Of a stretch of 64,000 bases of DNA, positions 20,524-27,958 are shown one piece after another (within the stretch, counting starts at the first letter, position 1; every line of letters starts with the position of its first letter). The position numbers were made by a program, and so were the translations under genes. Origin of the DNA: Ignavibacteriales bacterium (lineage in GTDB: Bacteria > Bacteroidota > Ignavibacteria > Ignavibacteriales > Ignavibacteriaceae); NCBI GenBank assembly GCA_016707585.1, contig JADJHL010000008.1, positions 496,001 through 560,000 on the forward strand, read 5' to 3'. Below the pieces are notes generated by a model. It saw only the letters and a program-made list of their open reading frames with translations. It had not been told where the DNA came from and did no database searches.

Positions 20524-20569
20524 AAGTGTTTAAGTAAAAATTTTATTTAATGATTGTTTGGAGATTTAT

Positions 20570-21082
20570 TTGAAAGCTGTAAAATCAACTGATACTGAAG
20601 GACTTAAAGAAAAAGTTGTTCACATTAACAGAGTTGCTAAAGTTGTTAAAGGTGGTCGTAGATTCAGTTTCAATGCCATTGTTGTTGTTGGTAACGGAAA
20701 TGGTACTGTTGGTGTAGGCCTCGGTAAAGCTAATGAAGTTACTGATGCAATATCAAAAGGTATTGATGATGCAAAGAAAAATGTTGTAAAAGTTTCTATT
20801 ATTAAAGGAACTGTTGCGCACGAAATAATCGGAAAGTTTGGTGCTGGAAAAGTTTTGTTAAAACCAGCTTCGCCAGGTACAGGATTAATTGCAGGTGGTG
20901 GAGTTAGAGCAGTTTTAGAAGCTGCTGGAATTACTGACATTTTAACAAAATCTTTAGGTTCAAGTAATCCACACAATCAAGTTAAAGCTACATTAGATGG
21001 TTTGATGCAACAAATTGATGCAAGAAGAATGGCAGCTAAAAGAGGTGTTTCTATTAAAGATTTGTTTATAAGTTCTAACTGA
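20570..21082 (+). CDS. rpsE: 30S ribosomal protein S5
   Basis: Small-subunit protein important for decoding fidelity and mRNA unwinding; 170 residues from the chosen start. The start is TTG at 20570, six bases after TTGGAG (20558-20563). The longer frame starting at 20558 would use a TTG that is part of that Shine-Dalgarno sequence. The S5 N-terminal domain is visible (HINRVAKVVKGGRRFSFNAI), as is the C-terminal SSNPHNQVKATLDGL. It follows tRNA-Gln by 46 bases. Confidence 0.95.
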   Translation: MKAVKSTDTEGLKEKVVHINRVAKVVKGGRRFSFNAIVVVGNGNGTVGVGLGKANEVTDAISKGIDDAKKNVVKVSIIKGTVAHEIIGKFGAGKVLLKPASPGTGLIAGGGVRAVLEAAGITDILTKSLGSSNPHNQVKATLDGLMQQIDARRMAAKRGVSIKDLFISSN

Positions 21083-21089
21083 GGATACA

Positions 21090-21275
21090 ATGGCAAAAAT
21101 TAAAGTTATACAAACAAGAAGCGTTATAGATAGACCCAAGAATCAAAAAGCAACAATAGAAGCTTTAGGATTGGGAAGACCAAATTGGGAAATAATCCAT
21201 AACGATACTCCTCAGATTAGAGGAATGATTAGAAAAGTAGTTCATCTTGTTAAAGTTGAAGATTTAAAAGATTAA
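21090..21275 (+). CDS. rpmD: 50S ribosomal protein L30
   Basis: Small large-subunit protein; 61 residues. Recognised by IKVIQTRSVIDRPKNQKATI, EALGLGRPN and the C-terminal IRGMIRKVVHLVKVEDL. It lies eight bases after rpsE in the standard order rpsE-rpmD-rplO. Confidence 0.97.
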   Translation: MAKIKVIQTRSVIDRPKNQKATIEALGLGRPNWEIIHNDTPQIRGMIRKVVHLVKVEDLKD

Positions 21276-21287
21276 TAAGGTTTTATA

Positions 21288-21746
21288 ATGGATATTTTAA
21301 GTAATCTTAAATACGCAGAAGGTTCTAGAAAAAATCGTAAAAGAGTTGGACGTGGTGAAGGTTCCGGACACGGCGGCCAGGCAACTAGAGGTATGAATGG
21401 ACAAATGTCTCGTTCAGGCTCTAAACATAAGGCTTGGTTTGAAGGTGGACAGATGCCGCTACAAAGACGCGTTCCTAAATTTGGTTTTACAAATATTTTT
21501 AAAATCGAATACCAGGTTGTTAATTTAAGTTCACTACAACGATTAGTTGATGCAAAAAGAATTAGTAGCCAGGTTTTAAACGCAGAAGAATTAAAAAAAC
21601 TTGGTCTAGTTTCCAGCTCTAAAAAACCTATTAAAGTATTAGGTAAGGGCGATATTAAATCTAAAGTTAATTTAGAAGTTACTGATTACAGCAAATCAGC
21701 TCAGCAAAAAATTGAAGCAGCTGGTGGATCTATAACTAAAGCATAG
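21288..21746 (+). CDS. rplO: 50S ribosomal protein L15
   Basis: Late-assembly large-subunit protein; 152 residues. The glycine/arginine-rich N-terminus RKNRKRVGRGEGSGHGGQAT, the GGQMPLQRRVPKFGFTN segment and the C-terminal VTDYSKSAQQKIEAAGGS are typical. It precedes secY by nine bases. Confidence 0.97.
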   Translation: MDILSNLKYAEGSRKNRKRVGRGEGSGHGGQATRGMNGQMSRSGSKHKAWFEGGQMPLQRRVPKFGFTNIFKIEYQVVNLSSLQRLVDAKRISSQVLNAEELKKLGLVSSSKKPIKVLGKGDIKSKVNLEVTDYSKSAQQKIEAAGGSITKA

Positions 21747-21755
21747 CAAATAAAG

Positions 21756-23090
21756 ATGTCAAGATTTACAGATACATTCAGAAATATTTTTAAGATTCAC
21801 GAACTTAGACAAAGAATACTATATACTTTAGCTATTTTGTTTATTGTTAGACTTGGGTCTCATCTTACTATTCCTGGTGTTGATTCAGCATTACTTTCAG
21901 AGAGTTTAAAAAATTCTCAATCAAATACTCTATTTGGATTGTTTGACCTATTTGTTGGTGGAGCTTTTTCAAACGCAGCAATCTTTGCTCTTGGAATTAT
22001 GCCTTACATCTCTGCATCAATTATTCTGCAGTTGATGGGTGCTGTTGTCCCTTACTTCCAAAAGTTACAGCAAGAAGGTGAAGAAGGTAGAAAGAAAATT
22101 ACTCAGTTGACCAGATATGGAACTGTTTTAATTTCTGCAATGCAAGCTTGGGGTGTAACAGTTAAGTTATTAAACACTCAATATCAAAATATGCCTATTG
22201 TTCCTGAAGCAGTTCAAGGCTTCGGTTGGATAGTTTCAACAATCATTATTCTAACATCAGGCACAATGTTTATGATGTGGATGGGTGAACAGATAACGGA
22301 TAAAGGACTTGGTAATGGTATTTCACTAATAATATTTATTGGTATCATCGCAAGATTTCCAATTTCAATTTTACAAGAGTATGAATTACTAGTTGCTGGA
22401 CAAAGATCAATAATTATTGAAATAATTATTTTTGCATTTATGTTCTTTATAATTGCAGGAGTTGTTCTGGTTACGCAAGGCACAAGAAAAATTCCTGTTC
22501 AATATGCAAAAAGAGTTGTTGGTAGAAAAGTTTATGGTGGTGTAACACAATATATTCCTTTAAGAGTTAACACTGCAGGTGTAATGCCAATTATTTTTGC
22601 TCAATCAATTATGTTTATACCAAGTACAGTTTTATCATTTTTCCCTGATAACGAATTTTTACAAATGGTTGCAGGTTGGTTTCAGTATCAGTCACCAATC
22701 TATGCTACAATTTATGCTTTGATGATTATATTCTTTACTTACTTTTATACCGCAATTGCTTTTAATCCAAAAGACGTTGCTGATAATATGAAAAAGCAAG
22801 GCGGATTTATTCCAGGTATAAGGCCTGGAAAACAAACCTCTGATTTTATAGATAATATTTTAACTAAGATTACATTGCCTGGTTCAATATTCCTTGCAAT
22901 TATTGCCATACTACCAACATTTGTATCTGCTTGGGGAGTTTCAAGCTCCTTTGCACAATTTTTTGGTGGAACAAGTTTATTGATTATTGTTGGTGTTGCG
23001 CTTGATACATTGCAACAAATCGAATCTCATTTATTAATGAGACATTATGATGGATTTATGAAATCTGGTAAGATTAAAGGTCGTAGATAA
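21756..23090 (+). CDS. secY: Protein translocase subunit SecY
   Basis: Central channel of the Sec translocon in the inner membrane; 444 residues with about ten predicted membrane helices. The SecY signatures LGIMPYISASIILQLM, GEQITDKGLGNGISLIIF and PFNPKDVADN-like AFNPKDVADNMKKQGGFIPG are present, as is the C-terminal LLMRHYDGFMKSGKIKGRR. It is in the standard place between rplO and map. No adk gene lies here, unlike in E. coli relatives with adk downstream of secY. Confidence 0.98.
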   Translation: MSRFTDTFRNIFKIHELRQRILYTLAILFIVRLGSHLTIPGVDSALLSESLKNSQSNTLFGLFDLFVGGAFSNAAIFALGIMPYISASIILQLMGAVVPYFQKLQQEGEEGRKKITQLTRYGTVLISAMQAWGVTVKLLNTQYQNMPIVPEAVQGFGWIVSTIIILTSGTMFMMWMGEQITDKGLGNGISLIIFIGIIARFPISILQEYELLVAGQRSIIIEIIIFAFMFFIIAGVVLVTQGTRKIPVQYAKRVVGRKVYGGVTQYIPLRVNTAGVMPIIFAQSIMFIPSTVLSFFPDNEFLQMVAGWFQYQSPIYATIYALMIIFFTYFYTAIAFNPKDVADNMKKQGGFIPGIRPGKQTSDFIDNILTKITLPGSIFLAIIAILPTFVSAWGVSSSFAQFFGGTSLLIIVGVALDTLQQIESHLLMRHYDGFMKSGKIKGRR

Positions 23091-23096
23091 TTTTTT

Positions 23097-23858
23097 GTGA
23101 TTTTAATAAAATCTAAAAAAGAAATTGATTTTATAAGAGAAAGCTGTAAGATAGTTGCTGAAACACTTCAACTTCTTAAAGCACATGTTAAGGTAGGGAT
23201 TACAACTTTAGAACTTGATAAAATTGCTGAAGATTATATCAGAAGCAATAATGCAACACCGGCTTTCAAAGGTTATTCGCAAGGTGGTGCCCCGGGTTTT
23301 CCGGGTTCTATTTGTTCTTCTATTGATGATGAAGTTGTTCACGGAATTCCGGGCTCAAGAAATCTTAAAGATGGAGAAATAATTTCCATTGACATAGGAG
23401 TTCTTAAAAACGGATATTTTGGTGATGCTGCTCTAAGTGTAGCCATTGGTAGCATTGATAGTGAAAAACAAAGACTGATGGAAGTAACTGAACGTTCTTT
23501 ACAATTTGGAATTGAACAAGCTGTTGTTGGTAATCGTGTACATGATATTTCAAATGCGGTGCAAACGTATGTTGAAGCAAATGGATTTTCGATTGTAAGA
23601 GATCTTTGCGGACACGGTGTTGGAAAGTTTTTGCATGAAGATCCTTCAATACCAAACTTTGGTAAAAAAGGAACCGGACCGAAATTAAAAAATGGAATGA
23701 CGCTAGCAATAGAACCGATGGTAAACGCAGGTAAATACGAAGTTATAACAGCAAAAGATGGATGGACAATTATTACTGCTGATGGATCAACCTCAGCACA
23801 TTTTGAACATTCAATATTAATAAACAATAATTCGCCAGAAATACTTACAGTTTGCTAA
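23097..23858 (+). CDS. map: Methionine aminopeptidase, type I
   Basis: Cytosolic metalloprotease that removes the initiator methionine from new proteins; 253 residues. Metal-ligand motifs are visible: ISIDIGVLKNGYFGDAAL (two Asp), CGHGVGKFLHEDPSIPN (His), LAIEPMVN (Glu) and FEHSILI (Glu). The start appears to be GTG at 23097, six bases after the secY stop, without a good Shine-Dalgarno sequence, so coupling to secY is likely. infA starts at the next base after its stop. Confidence 0.96.
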   Translation: MILIKSKKEIDFIRESCKIVAETLQLLKAHVKVGITTLELDKIAEDYIRSNNATPAFKGYSQGGAPGFPGSICSSIDDEVVHGIPGSRNLKDGEIISIDIGVLKNGYFGDAALSVAIGSIDSEKQRLMEVTERSLQFGIEQAVVGNRVHDISNAVQTYVEANGFSIVRDLCGHGVGKFLHEDPSIPNFGKKGTGPKLKNGMTLAIEPMVNAGKYEVITAKDGWTIITADGSTSAHFEHSILINNNSPEILTVC

Positions 23859-24077
23859 ATGGCAAAACAAGGACCGATAAAAATAGATGGAATTATCACA
23901 GAAACATTACCTAATGCTACATTTAGAGTAAAGCTGGATAATGGACATGAAATTTTAGCACATATTTCTGGAAAAATGAGAATGCACTTTATTAAAATAT
24001 TAGTAGGAGATAAAGTATCAATTGAACTATCTCCTTATGATTTAACAAAAGGCAGAATTACTTACAGGTATAAATAG
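23859..24077 (+). CDS. infA: Translation initiation factor IF-1
   Basis: S1-like OB-fold protein that binds the ribosomal A site during initiation; 72 residues, exactly the usual length. Recognised by IKIDGIITETLPNATFRVKL, GHEILAHISGKMRMHFIKIL and LSPYDLTKGRITYRYK. Its ATG follows the map stop directly. Confidence 0.97.
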   Translation: MAKQGPIKIDGIITETLPNATFRVKLDNGHEILAHISGKMRMHFIKILVGDKVSIELSPYDLTKGRITYRYK

Positions 24078-24088
24078 GAATAATTAAA

Positions 24089-24202
24089 ATGAAAGTTAGA
24101 GCATCTGTTAAGAAGATTTGCGATAAATGTAAAGTTATTAAACGTAAGGGTGTTGTAAGAGTTATTTGCAAAAACCCTAAACACAAACAACGTCAAGGTT
24201 AA
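24089..24202 (+). CDS. rpmJ: 50S ribosomal protein L36 (zinc-binding)
   Basis: Very short large-subunit protein of 37 residues, MKVRASVKKICDKCKVIKRK followed by GVVRVICKNPKHKQRQG. Zinc ligands C11, C14, C27 and H32 are present, so this is the zinc-ribbon form. It sits between infA and rpsM as in most bacteria. The translation was read directly from the bases and ends in TAA at 24200-24202. Confidence 0.97.
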   Translation: MKVRASVKKICDKCKVIKRKGVVRVICKNPKHKQRQG

Positions 24203-24219
24203 AACAAAGGAGTATATCA

Positions 24220-24603
24220 TTGGCTCGTATAGCTGGAGTTGATTTACCAAAAAATAAAAAAGTGTTGTACGGCTTACAATACATCTATGGAATAGGTGAG
24301 TTTACGGCTGCAACAATTTTAGAAAAAGCTAAAGTTAGTCCCATAAAAAAAGTTGCTGATCTTACTGATGAAGAAATTGCTGAGATTAGAGCTGTGATAA
24401 CTTCTGAGTACAGAGTTGAGGGAGCTTTAAGATCTGAGGTTCAACAGAACATTAAGAGATTAATGGATATTGGTTCTTACCGTGGAGTTAGACATCGTAA
24501 GAGTTTGCCTGCAAGAGGACAAAGAACAAGAACTAATTCCAGAACTAGAAAAGGTAAGAGAAGAACTGTTGCTGGTAAGAAAAAAGCACCTTCTAAGAAA
24601 TAA
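24220..24603 (+). CDS. rpsM: 30S ribosomal protein S13
   Basis: Small-subunit head protein at the subunit bridge; 127 residues. Recognised by MARIAGVDLPKNKKVLYGLQ, YIYGIGEFTAATIL and the C-terminal RGVRHRKSLPARGQRTRTNS, then RTRKGKRRTVAGKKKAPSKK. The start is TTG at 24220 behind AAAGGAG; no ATG fits. Confidence 0.97.
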   Translation: MARIAGVDLPKNKKVLYGLQYIYGIGEFTAATILEKAKVSPIKKVADLTDEEIAEIRAVITSEYRVEGALRSEVQQNIKRLMDIGSYRGVRHRKSLPARGQRTRTNSRTRKGKRRTVAGKKKAPSKK

Positions 24604-24628
24604 TATTTGATACACGGAGGATTAAGAA

Positions 24629-25015
24629 TTGGCTAAAACTGTAAAAAAAGTTAAGAAAAAAACGCACGTTGATTCAAATGGTGTTGCACATATTAAAGCA
24701 ACATTTAATAACGTACTCGTTACAATCACAGATATATATGGAAACACAGTTTCCTGGTCATCTGCTGGTAAAAACGGATTTAAAGGATCAAGAAAAAATA
24801 CACCGTTTGCTGCTCAGGTTTCTGCAGAAGCTGCGGCTAAAGAAGCATACGATTTAGGAATGAGAAAAATAGAAGTTTTTGTTAAGGGACCTGGTTCCGG
24901 TAGAGAAGCAGCTATTAGAGCTTTACATACTGCTGGTTTAACAATATCATCTATTAAAGATGTTACACCAATCCCACATAACGGATGCAGACCACCTAAG
25001 AAAAGAAGAGTTTAA
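24629..25015 (+). CDS. rpsK: 30S ribosomal protein S11
   Basis: Small-subunit platform protein near the exit site; 128 residues. Recognised by AHIKATFNNVLVTITDIYGN, KGPGSGREAAIRAL and the C-terminal DVTPIPHNGCRPPKKRRV. The start is TTG at 24629 behind a strong CGGAGG. A 62-residue frame inside it at 24669 is a shadow. Confidence 0.97.
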   Translation: MAKTVKKVKKKTHVDSNGVAHIKATFNNVLVTITDIYGNTVSWSSAGKNGFKGSRKNTPFAAQVSAEAAAKEAYDLGMRKIEVFVKGPGSGREAAIRALHTAGLTISSIKDVTPIPHNGCRPPKKRRV

Positions 25016-25034
25016 TTTATTGGAGATTCACTAA

Positions 25035-25661
25035 ATGGCACGATACACCGATTCAGTTTGTAAATTATGTAGAAGAGAAAGACAGAAACTTTTCCTTAAA
25101 GGACAGAAGTGTTTTTCGGAGAAATGTCCTATTGAGGAAAAGAACTATCCTCCTGGACAGCACGGATTATCACGAAGAGCAAAAGTTTCTGAATACGGCG
25201 TACAATTAAGAGAAAAACAAAAGATAAAAAGATCTTATGGTTTATTAGAAACACAGTTTAGAAATTACTTTGAAAAAGCTAACAAGCAAAAAGGTAGAAC
25301 TGGCGAAAACCTAATTAAATTATTAGAGAGAAGATTAGATAACGTTGTTTTTAGATTAGGTTTTGCATCATCTAGAAAGCAAGCTAGACAACTTATTACA
25401 CACAGACATATTATGATAAATAATTCTCTTGTTACAATTCCTGCTTATTTACTAAAAGCTGGTGATGTTATTCAGGTAAAAGAGAAAAGTAAAAAATTAG
25501 ATGCAATCCATAATTCATTGAAAAGAGTAAAAGATAATACTTACGGCTGGCTTACTGTTGATAAAGCTACGCTTTCAGGAACGTTTGTTCAAGTTCCGGA
25601 AAGAGCTGATGTACCTTTGAACGCTAATGAGCAATTAGTAGTTGAGCTTTACTCGAAATAA
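25035..25661 (+). CDS. rpsD: 30S ribosomal protein S4 (zinc-binding type)
   Basis: 16S rRNA assembly-initiating protein; 208 residues. The N-terminus has a C9-X2-C12-X13-C26-X4-C31 zinc site, as in Thermus S4. The S4 RNA-binding domain follows (ERRLDNVVFRLGFASSRKQA, then RQLITHRHIMINN). It precedes rpoA, the usual alpha operon order. Confidence 0.98.
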   Translation: MARYTDSVCKLCRRERQKLFLKGQKCFSEKCPIEEKNYPPGQHGLSRRAKVSEYGVQLREKQKIKRSYGLLETQFRNYFEKANKQKGRTGENLIKLLERRLDNVVFRLGFASSRKQARQLITHRHIMINNSLVTIPAYLLKAGDVIQVKEKSKKLDAIHNSLKRVKDNTYGWLTVDKATLSGTFVQVPERADVPLNANEQLVVELYSK

Positions 25662-25694
25662 AATTTTTAATTAGAATAAGAATAGAGGATAATA

Positions 25695-26690
25695 ATGAGT
25701 GTATCATCTTTAAAGATGCCGGAAGCTGTTGTTCTTGATGAAGCCAATTATACAAATTCGTTTGGAAGATTTACATTACAACCACTTGAAAGAGGTTACG
25801 GTGTAACTTTAGGAAACTCACTTCGCAGAGTGCTTTTATCATCTTTGCAAGGCGCTGCAATAACTTCAGTTAAGTTTAGCGGAGTATTGCATGAGTTTAC
25901 TACAATTGAAGGAATAGTTGAAGATGTATCTGAGATTATTTTAAATCTCAAACAGGTTAGAATGAAATTTCTTTCCAAGAAACCTAACAAAATAGATCTT
26001 ACATTATCGGGTGCAGGTGTGTGGGTTGCTGGTGATATTCAAAAAGCCAGTAATGAAATTGAAATTCTTAATCCAGATTTGCACATCGCTACTTTAAATA
26101 AAAGTGCAAAGCTTGATATAGAAATTCGTGTTGGTAAAGGGGTTGGATATGTACCGGCTGCTGAAAATATCACACCAGAACAAACTATTGGAGTTATACC
26201 AATTGATTCTATCTTTACCCCAATTAAGTTAGCTAAGTATGAAGTAGAGAACGTAAGAATTGGTGATAAAAATGATTTTGAAAAATTAATTTTTGAAATT
26301 ACTACAGATGGTTCAATTACTCCTGATGATGCTTTAACACAGGCTGCTAAAGTATTAAGAGATCACGTTCAACTTTTTATCAATTTTGATATTGAACAGG
26401 AAGAAGAACAGAATGTTAGTCAGAAAGACAGCGAATCAGAAAGAATTAAAAAAATACTTCTAACTCCAGTTGATGATCTTGAATTAAGTGTAAGATCGCA
26501 CAATTGTTTAAAAGCAGCTAACATTAAAAATTTAGCTGAGTTAGTAAGAAAAGATGAGCAAGAAATGCTCAAGTTTAGAAATTTCGGAAGAAAGTCCTTA
26601 GCAGAGTTAATGGAAATAGTTGAAACTCTTGGTCTTGATTTTGGAATGGATGTAGATAAATTTATAAAAGAAGATTCTGAATCAAATTAA
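25695..26690 (+). CDS. rpoA: RNA polymerase alpha subunit RpoA
   Basis: Dimerising scaffold subunit of RNA polymerase; 331 residues. The N-terminal domain holds ERGYGVTLGNSLRRVLLSSL and the C-terminal domain VDDLELSVRSHNCLKAANI and FRNFGRKSLAELMEIVETLG. A glutamate-rich linker lies between them. It is followed by rplQ after 17 bases. Confidence 0.98.
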   Translation: MSVSSLKMPEAVVLDEANYTNSFGRFTLQPLERGYGVTLGNSLRRVLLSSLQGAAITSVKFSGVLHEFTTIEGIVEDVSEIILNLKQVRMKFLSKKPNKIDLTLSGAGVWVAGDIQKASNEIEILNPDLHIATLNKSAKLDIEIRVGKGVGYVPAAENITPEQTIGVIPIDSIFTPIKLAKYEVENVRIGDKNDFEKLIFEITTDGSITPDDALTQAAKVLRDHVQLFINFDIEQEEEQNVSQKDSESERIKKILLTPVDDLELSVRSHNCLKAANIKNLAELVRKDEQEMLKFRNFGRKSLAELMEIVETLGLDFGMDVDKFIKEDSESN

Positions 26691-26707
26691 TTTAAGCGGG
26701 CTATTAA

Positions 26708-27226
26708 ATGAGACATAATGTTAAAGGAAGAAAATTAGGAAGAACAGCAAGTCATAAAGCAGCTTTGCTTAACTCGTTAGCAACTTCCCTTTTAAAACAT
26801 AAAAGAATTAAAACTACTGAAGCAAAAGCTAAAGAAGCTAGAACTTTTATTGAAAAATTAATTACCAAAGCAAAGAGAAATGATCTTCATGTTAAACGAC
26901 AGGTAATGATTGTCGTTAATGATAAAGATGTTTTCAAAGAATTGTTTAGTGAAATTATTCCAAAAATTGGTGATAGACCAGGCGGCTACACTAGAGTTGT
27001 AAAACTTGGTAATCGTAATGGTGATGCAGCTGCAATGGCTATTCTTGAATTAGTTGATTATAATGATGTTGCTAATAAAAAAGCAGAAGCTCACAAGGAA
27101 AAAAGAGAGCTTAAAGCAAAAGAAAAATCTGGCAAAAAAGAAACTGAATCTATTGAAGAAGCTAAAGTAGTTGAAGAAAAAGCTGAAAAGAAATCAGAAA
27201 AAAAATCTACCAAAAAAAGTAAATAA
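26708..27226 (+). CDS. rplQ: 50S ribosomal protein L17 with charged C-terminal tail
   Basis: Large-subunit protein near the tunnel exit. The conserved core is residues 1-120 (MRHNVKGRKLGRTASHKAAL, GGYTRVVKLGNRNGDAAAMA). The total of 172 residues exceeds the usual 115-130 because of a lysine- and glutamate-rich tail of about 45 residues ending in KKSEKKSTKKSK. It is the last gene of the ribosomal cluster; a terminator follows 22 bases later. Confidence 0.97.
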   Translation: MRHNVKGRKLGRTASHKAALLNSLATSLLKHKRIKTTEAKAKEARTFIEKLITKAKRNDLHVKRQVMIVVNDKDVFKELFSEIIPKIGDRPGGYTRVVKLGNRNGDAAAMAILELVDYNDVANKKAEAHKEKRELKAKEKSGKKETESIEEAKVVEEKAEKKSEKKSTKKSK

Positions 27227-27248
27227 ATCAGTAATTAAAGAGTTAATT

Positions 27249-27284
27249 AAAAGAGTAATCGATAAACCGGTTACTCTTTTTTAT
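27249..27284 (+). terminator. Intrinsic terminator of the ribosomal cluster
   Basis: AAAAGAGTAATCG pairs with CGGTTACTCTTTT (13 bp with one T-G pair) around a six-base loop, followed by TTATT. The stem ends only a few bases before the engB ATG at 27286, so it closes the alpha operon and also abuts the next gene. Confidence 0.85.
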
Positions 27285-27285
27285 T

Positions 27286-27870
27286 ATGTTTGAAAATCCA
27301 ACATTTATTGCCTCAGCGTTTGATCTTACGCAATTACCAAAAGTTAAATTGCCGGAGGTAGTTCTTTGTGGCAGATCTAATGTAGGCAAATCTTCTTTTA
27401 TTAATTCACTTTTTAATCGTAAGGGACTTGCAAAAACCAGTTCAACTCCTGGCAAAACTAGATCAATTAATTATTATAATATAGATTCAAAATTTTATGT
27501 AGTTGATTTACCTGGTTATGGTTATGCCAAGATTAATTTGACTGAGAGAAAAAAATGGGGCAAATTAATTAATGATTTTTTTGCTAGCTCAAAACACATC
27601 CAGTATACAATACACATTATTGATAGCAGGCATAAACCCACTGAATTGGATGTTAATCTTAATAGAATGTTGAGAGAATTAAATCTGCCTTACATTGTTT
27701 TATTGAGTAAATCAGATAAGCTAAAGCAATCAGAATTTTCTGTTAGCGTGAAAAGCGTTAAAGAAATGTTTCCGGAACTTTTACTAAATGAAAATCTATT
27801 TTTTTATAGTTCAGTAAAAGGAACTGGGATAAAAGAAATTAAAAAGCTTCTTACAACATTATTTTATTAA
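27286..27870 (+). CDS. engB: Ribosome biogenesis GTP-binding protein EngB/YsxC
   Basis: TrmE-Era-Obg family GTPase needed for large-subunit assembly; 194 residues. G-motifs are visible: GRSNVGKSS near residues 29-37, the TPGKTRSINYY switch, DLPGYGYAK and LLSKSDKL. The ATG lies directly after the terminator of the ribosomal cluster, with no room for a normal leader or Shine-Dalgarno sequence. The family N-terminus (FIASAFDLTQLPK) begins right at this start, so a later start is unlikely. Confidence 0.95.
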   Translation: MFENPTFIASAFDLTQLPKVKLPEVVLCGRSNVGKSSFINSLFNRKGLAKTSSTPGKTRSINYYNIDSKFYVVDLPGYGYAKINLTERKKWGKLINDFFASSKHIQYTIHIIDSRHKPTELDVNLNRMLRELNLPYIVLLSKSDKLKQSEFSVSVKSVKEMFPELLLNENLFFYSSVKGTGIKEIKKLLTTLFY

Positions 27871-27958
27871 ATAGTTTATATCTTTGCAGAACAAAGTTAT
27901 TTTAATTTAATAAAGTATCGTATTACTTTTGTAATCATCATCTGTTAAAACTATTTCT

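Noticed and set aside
20558..20569. TTG at 20558 as the rpsE start
   Set aside because: The bases form the Shine-Dalgarno sequence TTGGAG for the TTG at 20570, and the added MEIY is not part of S5.
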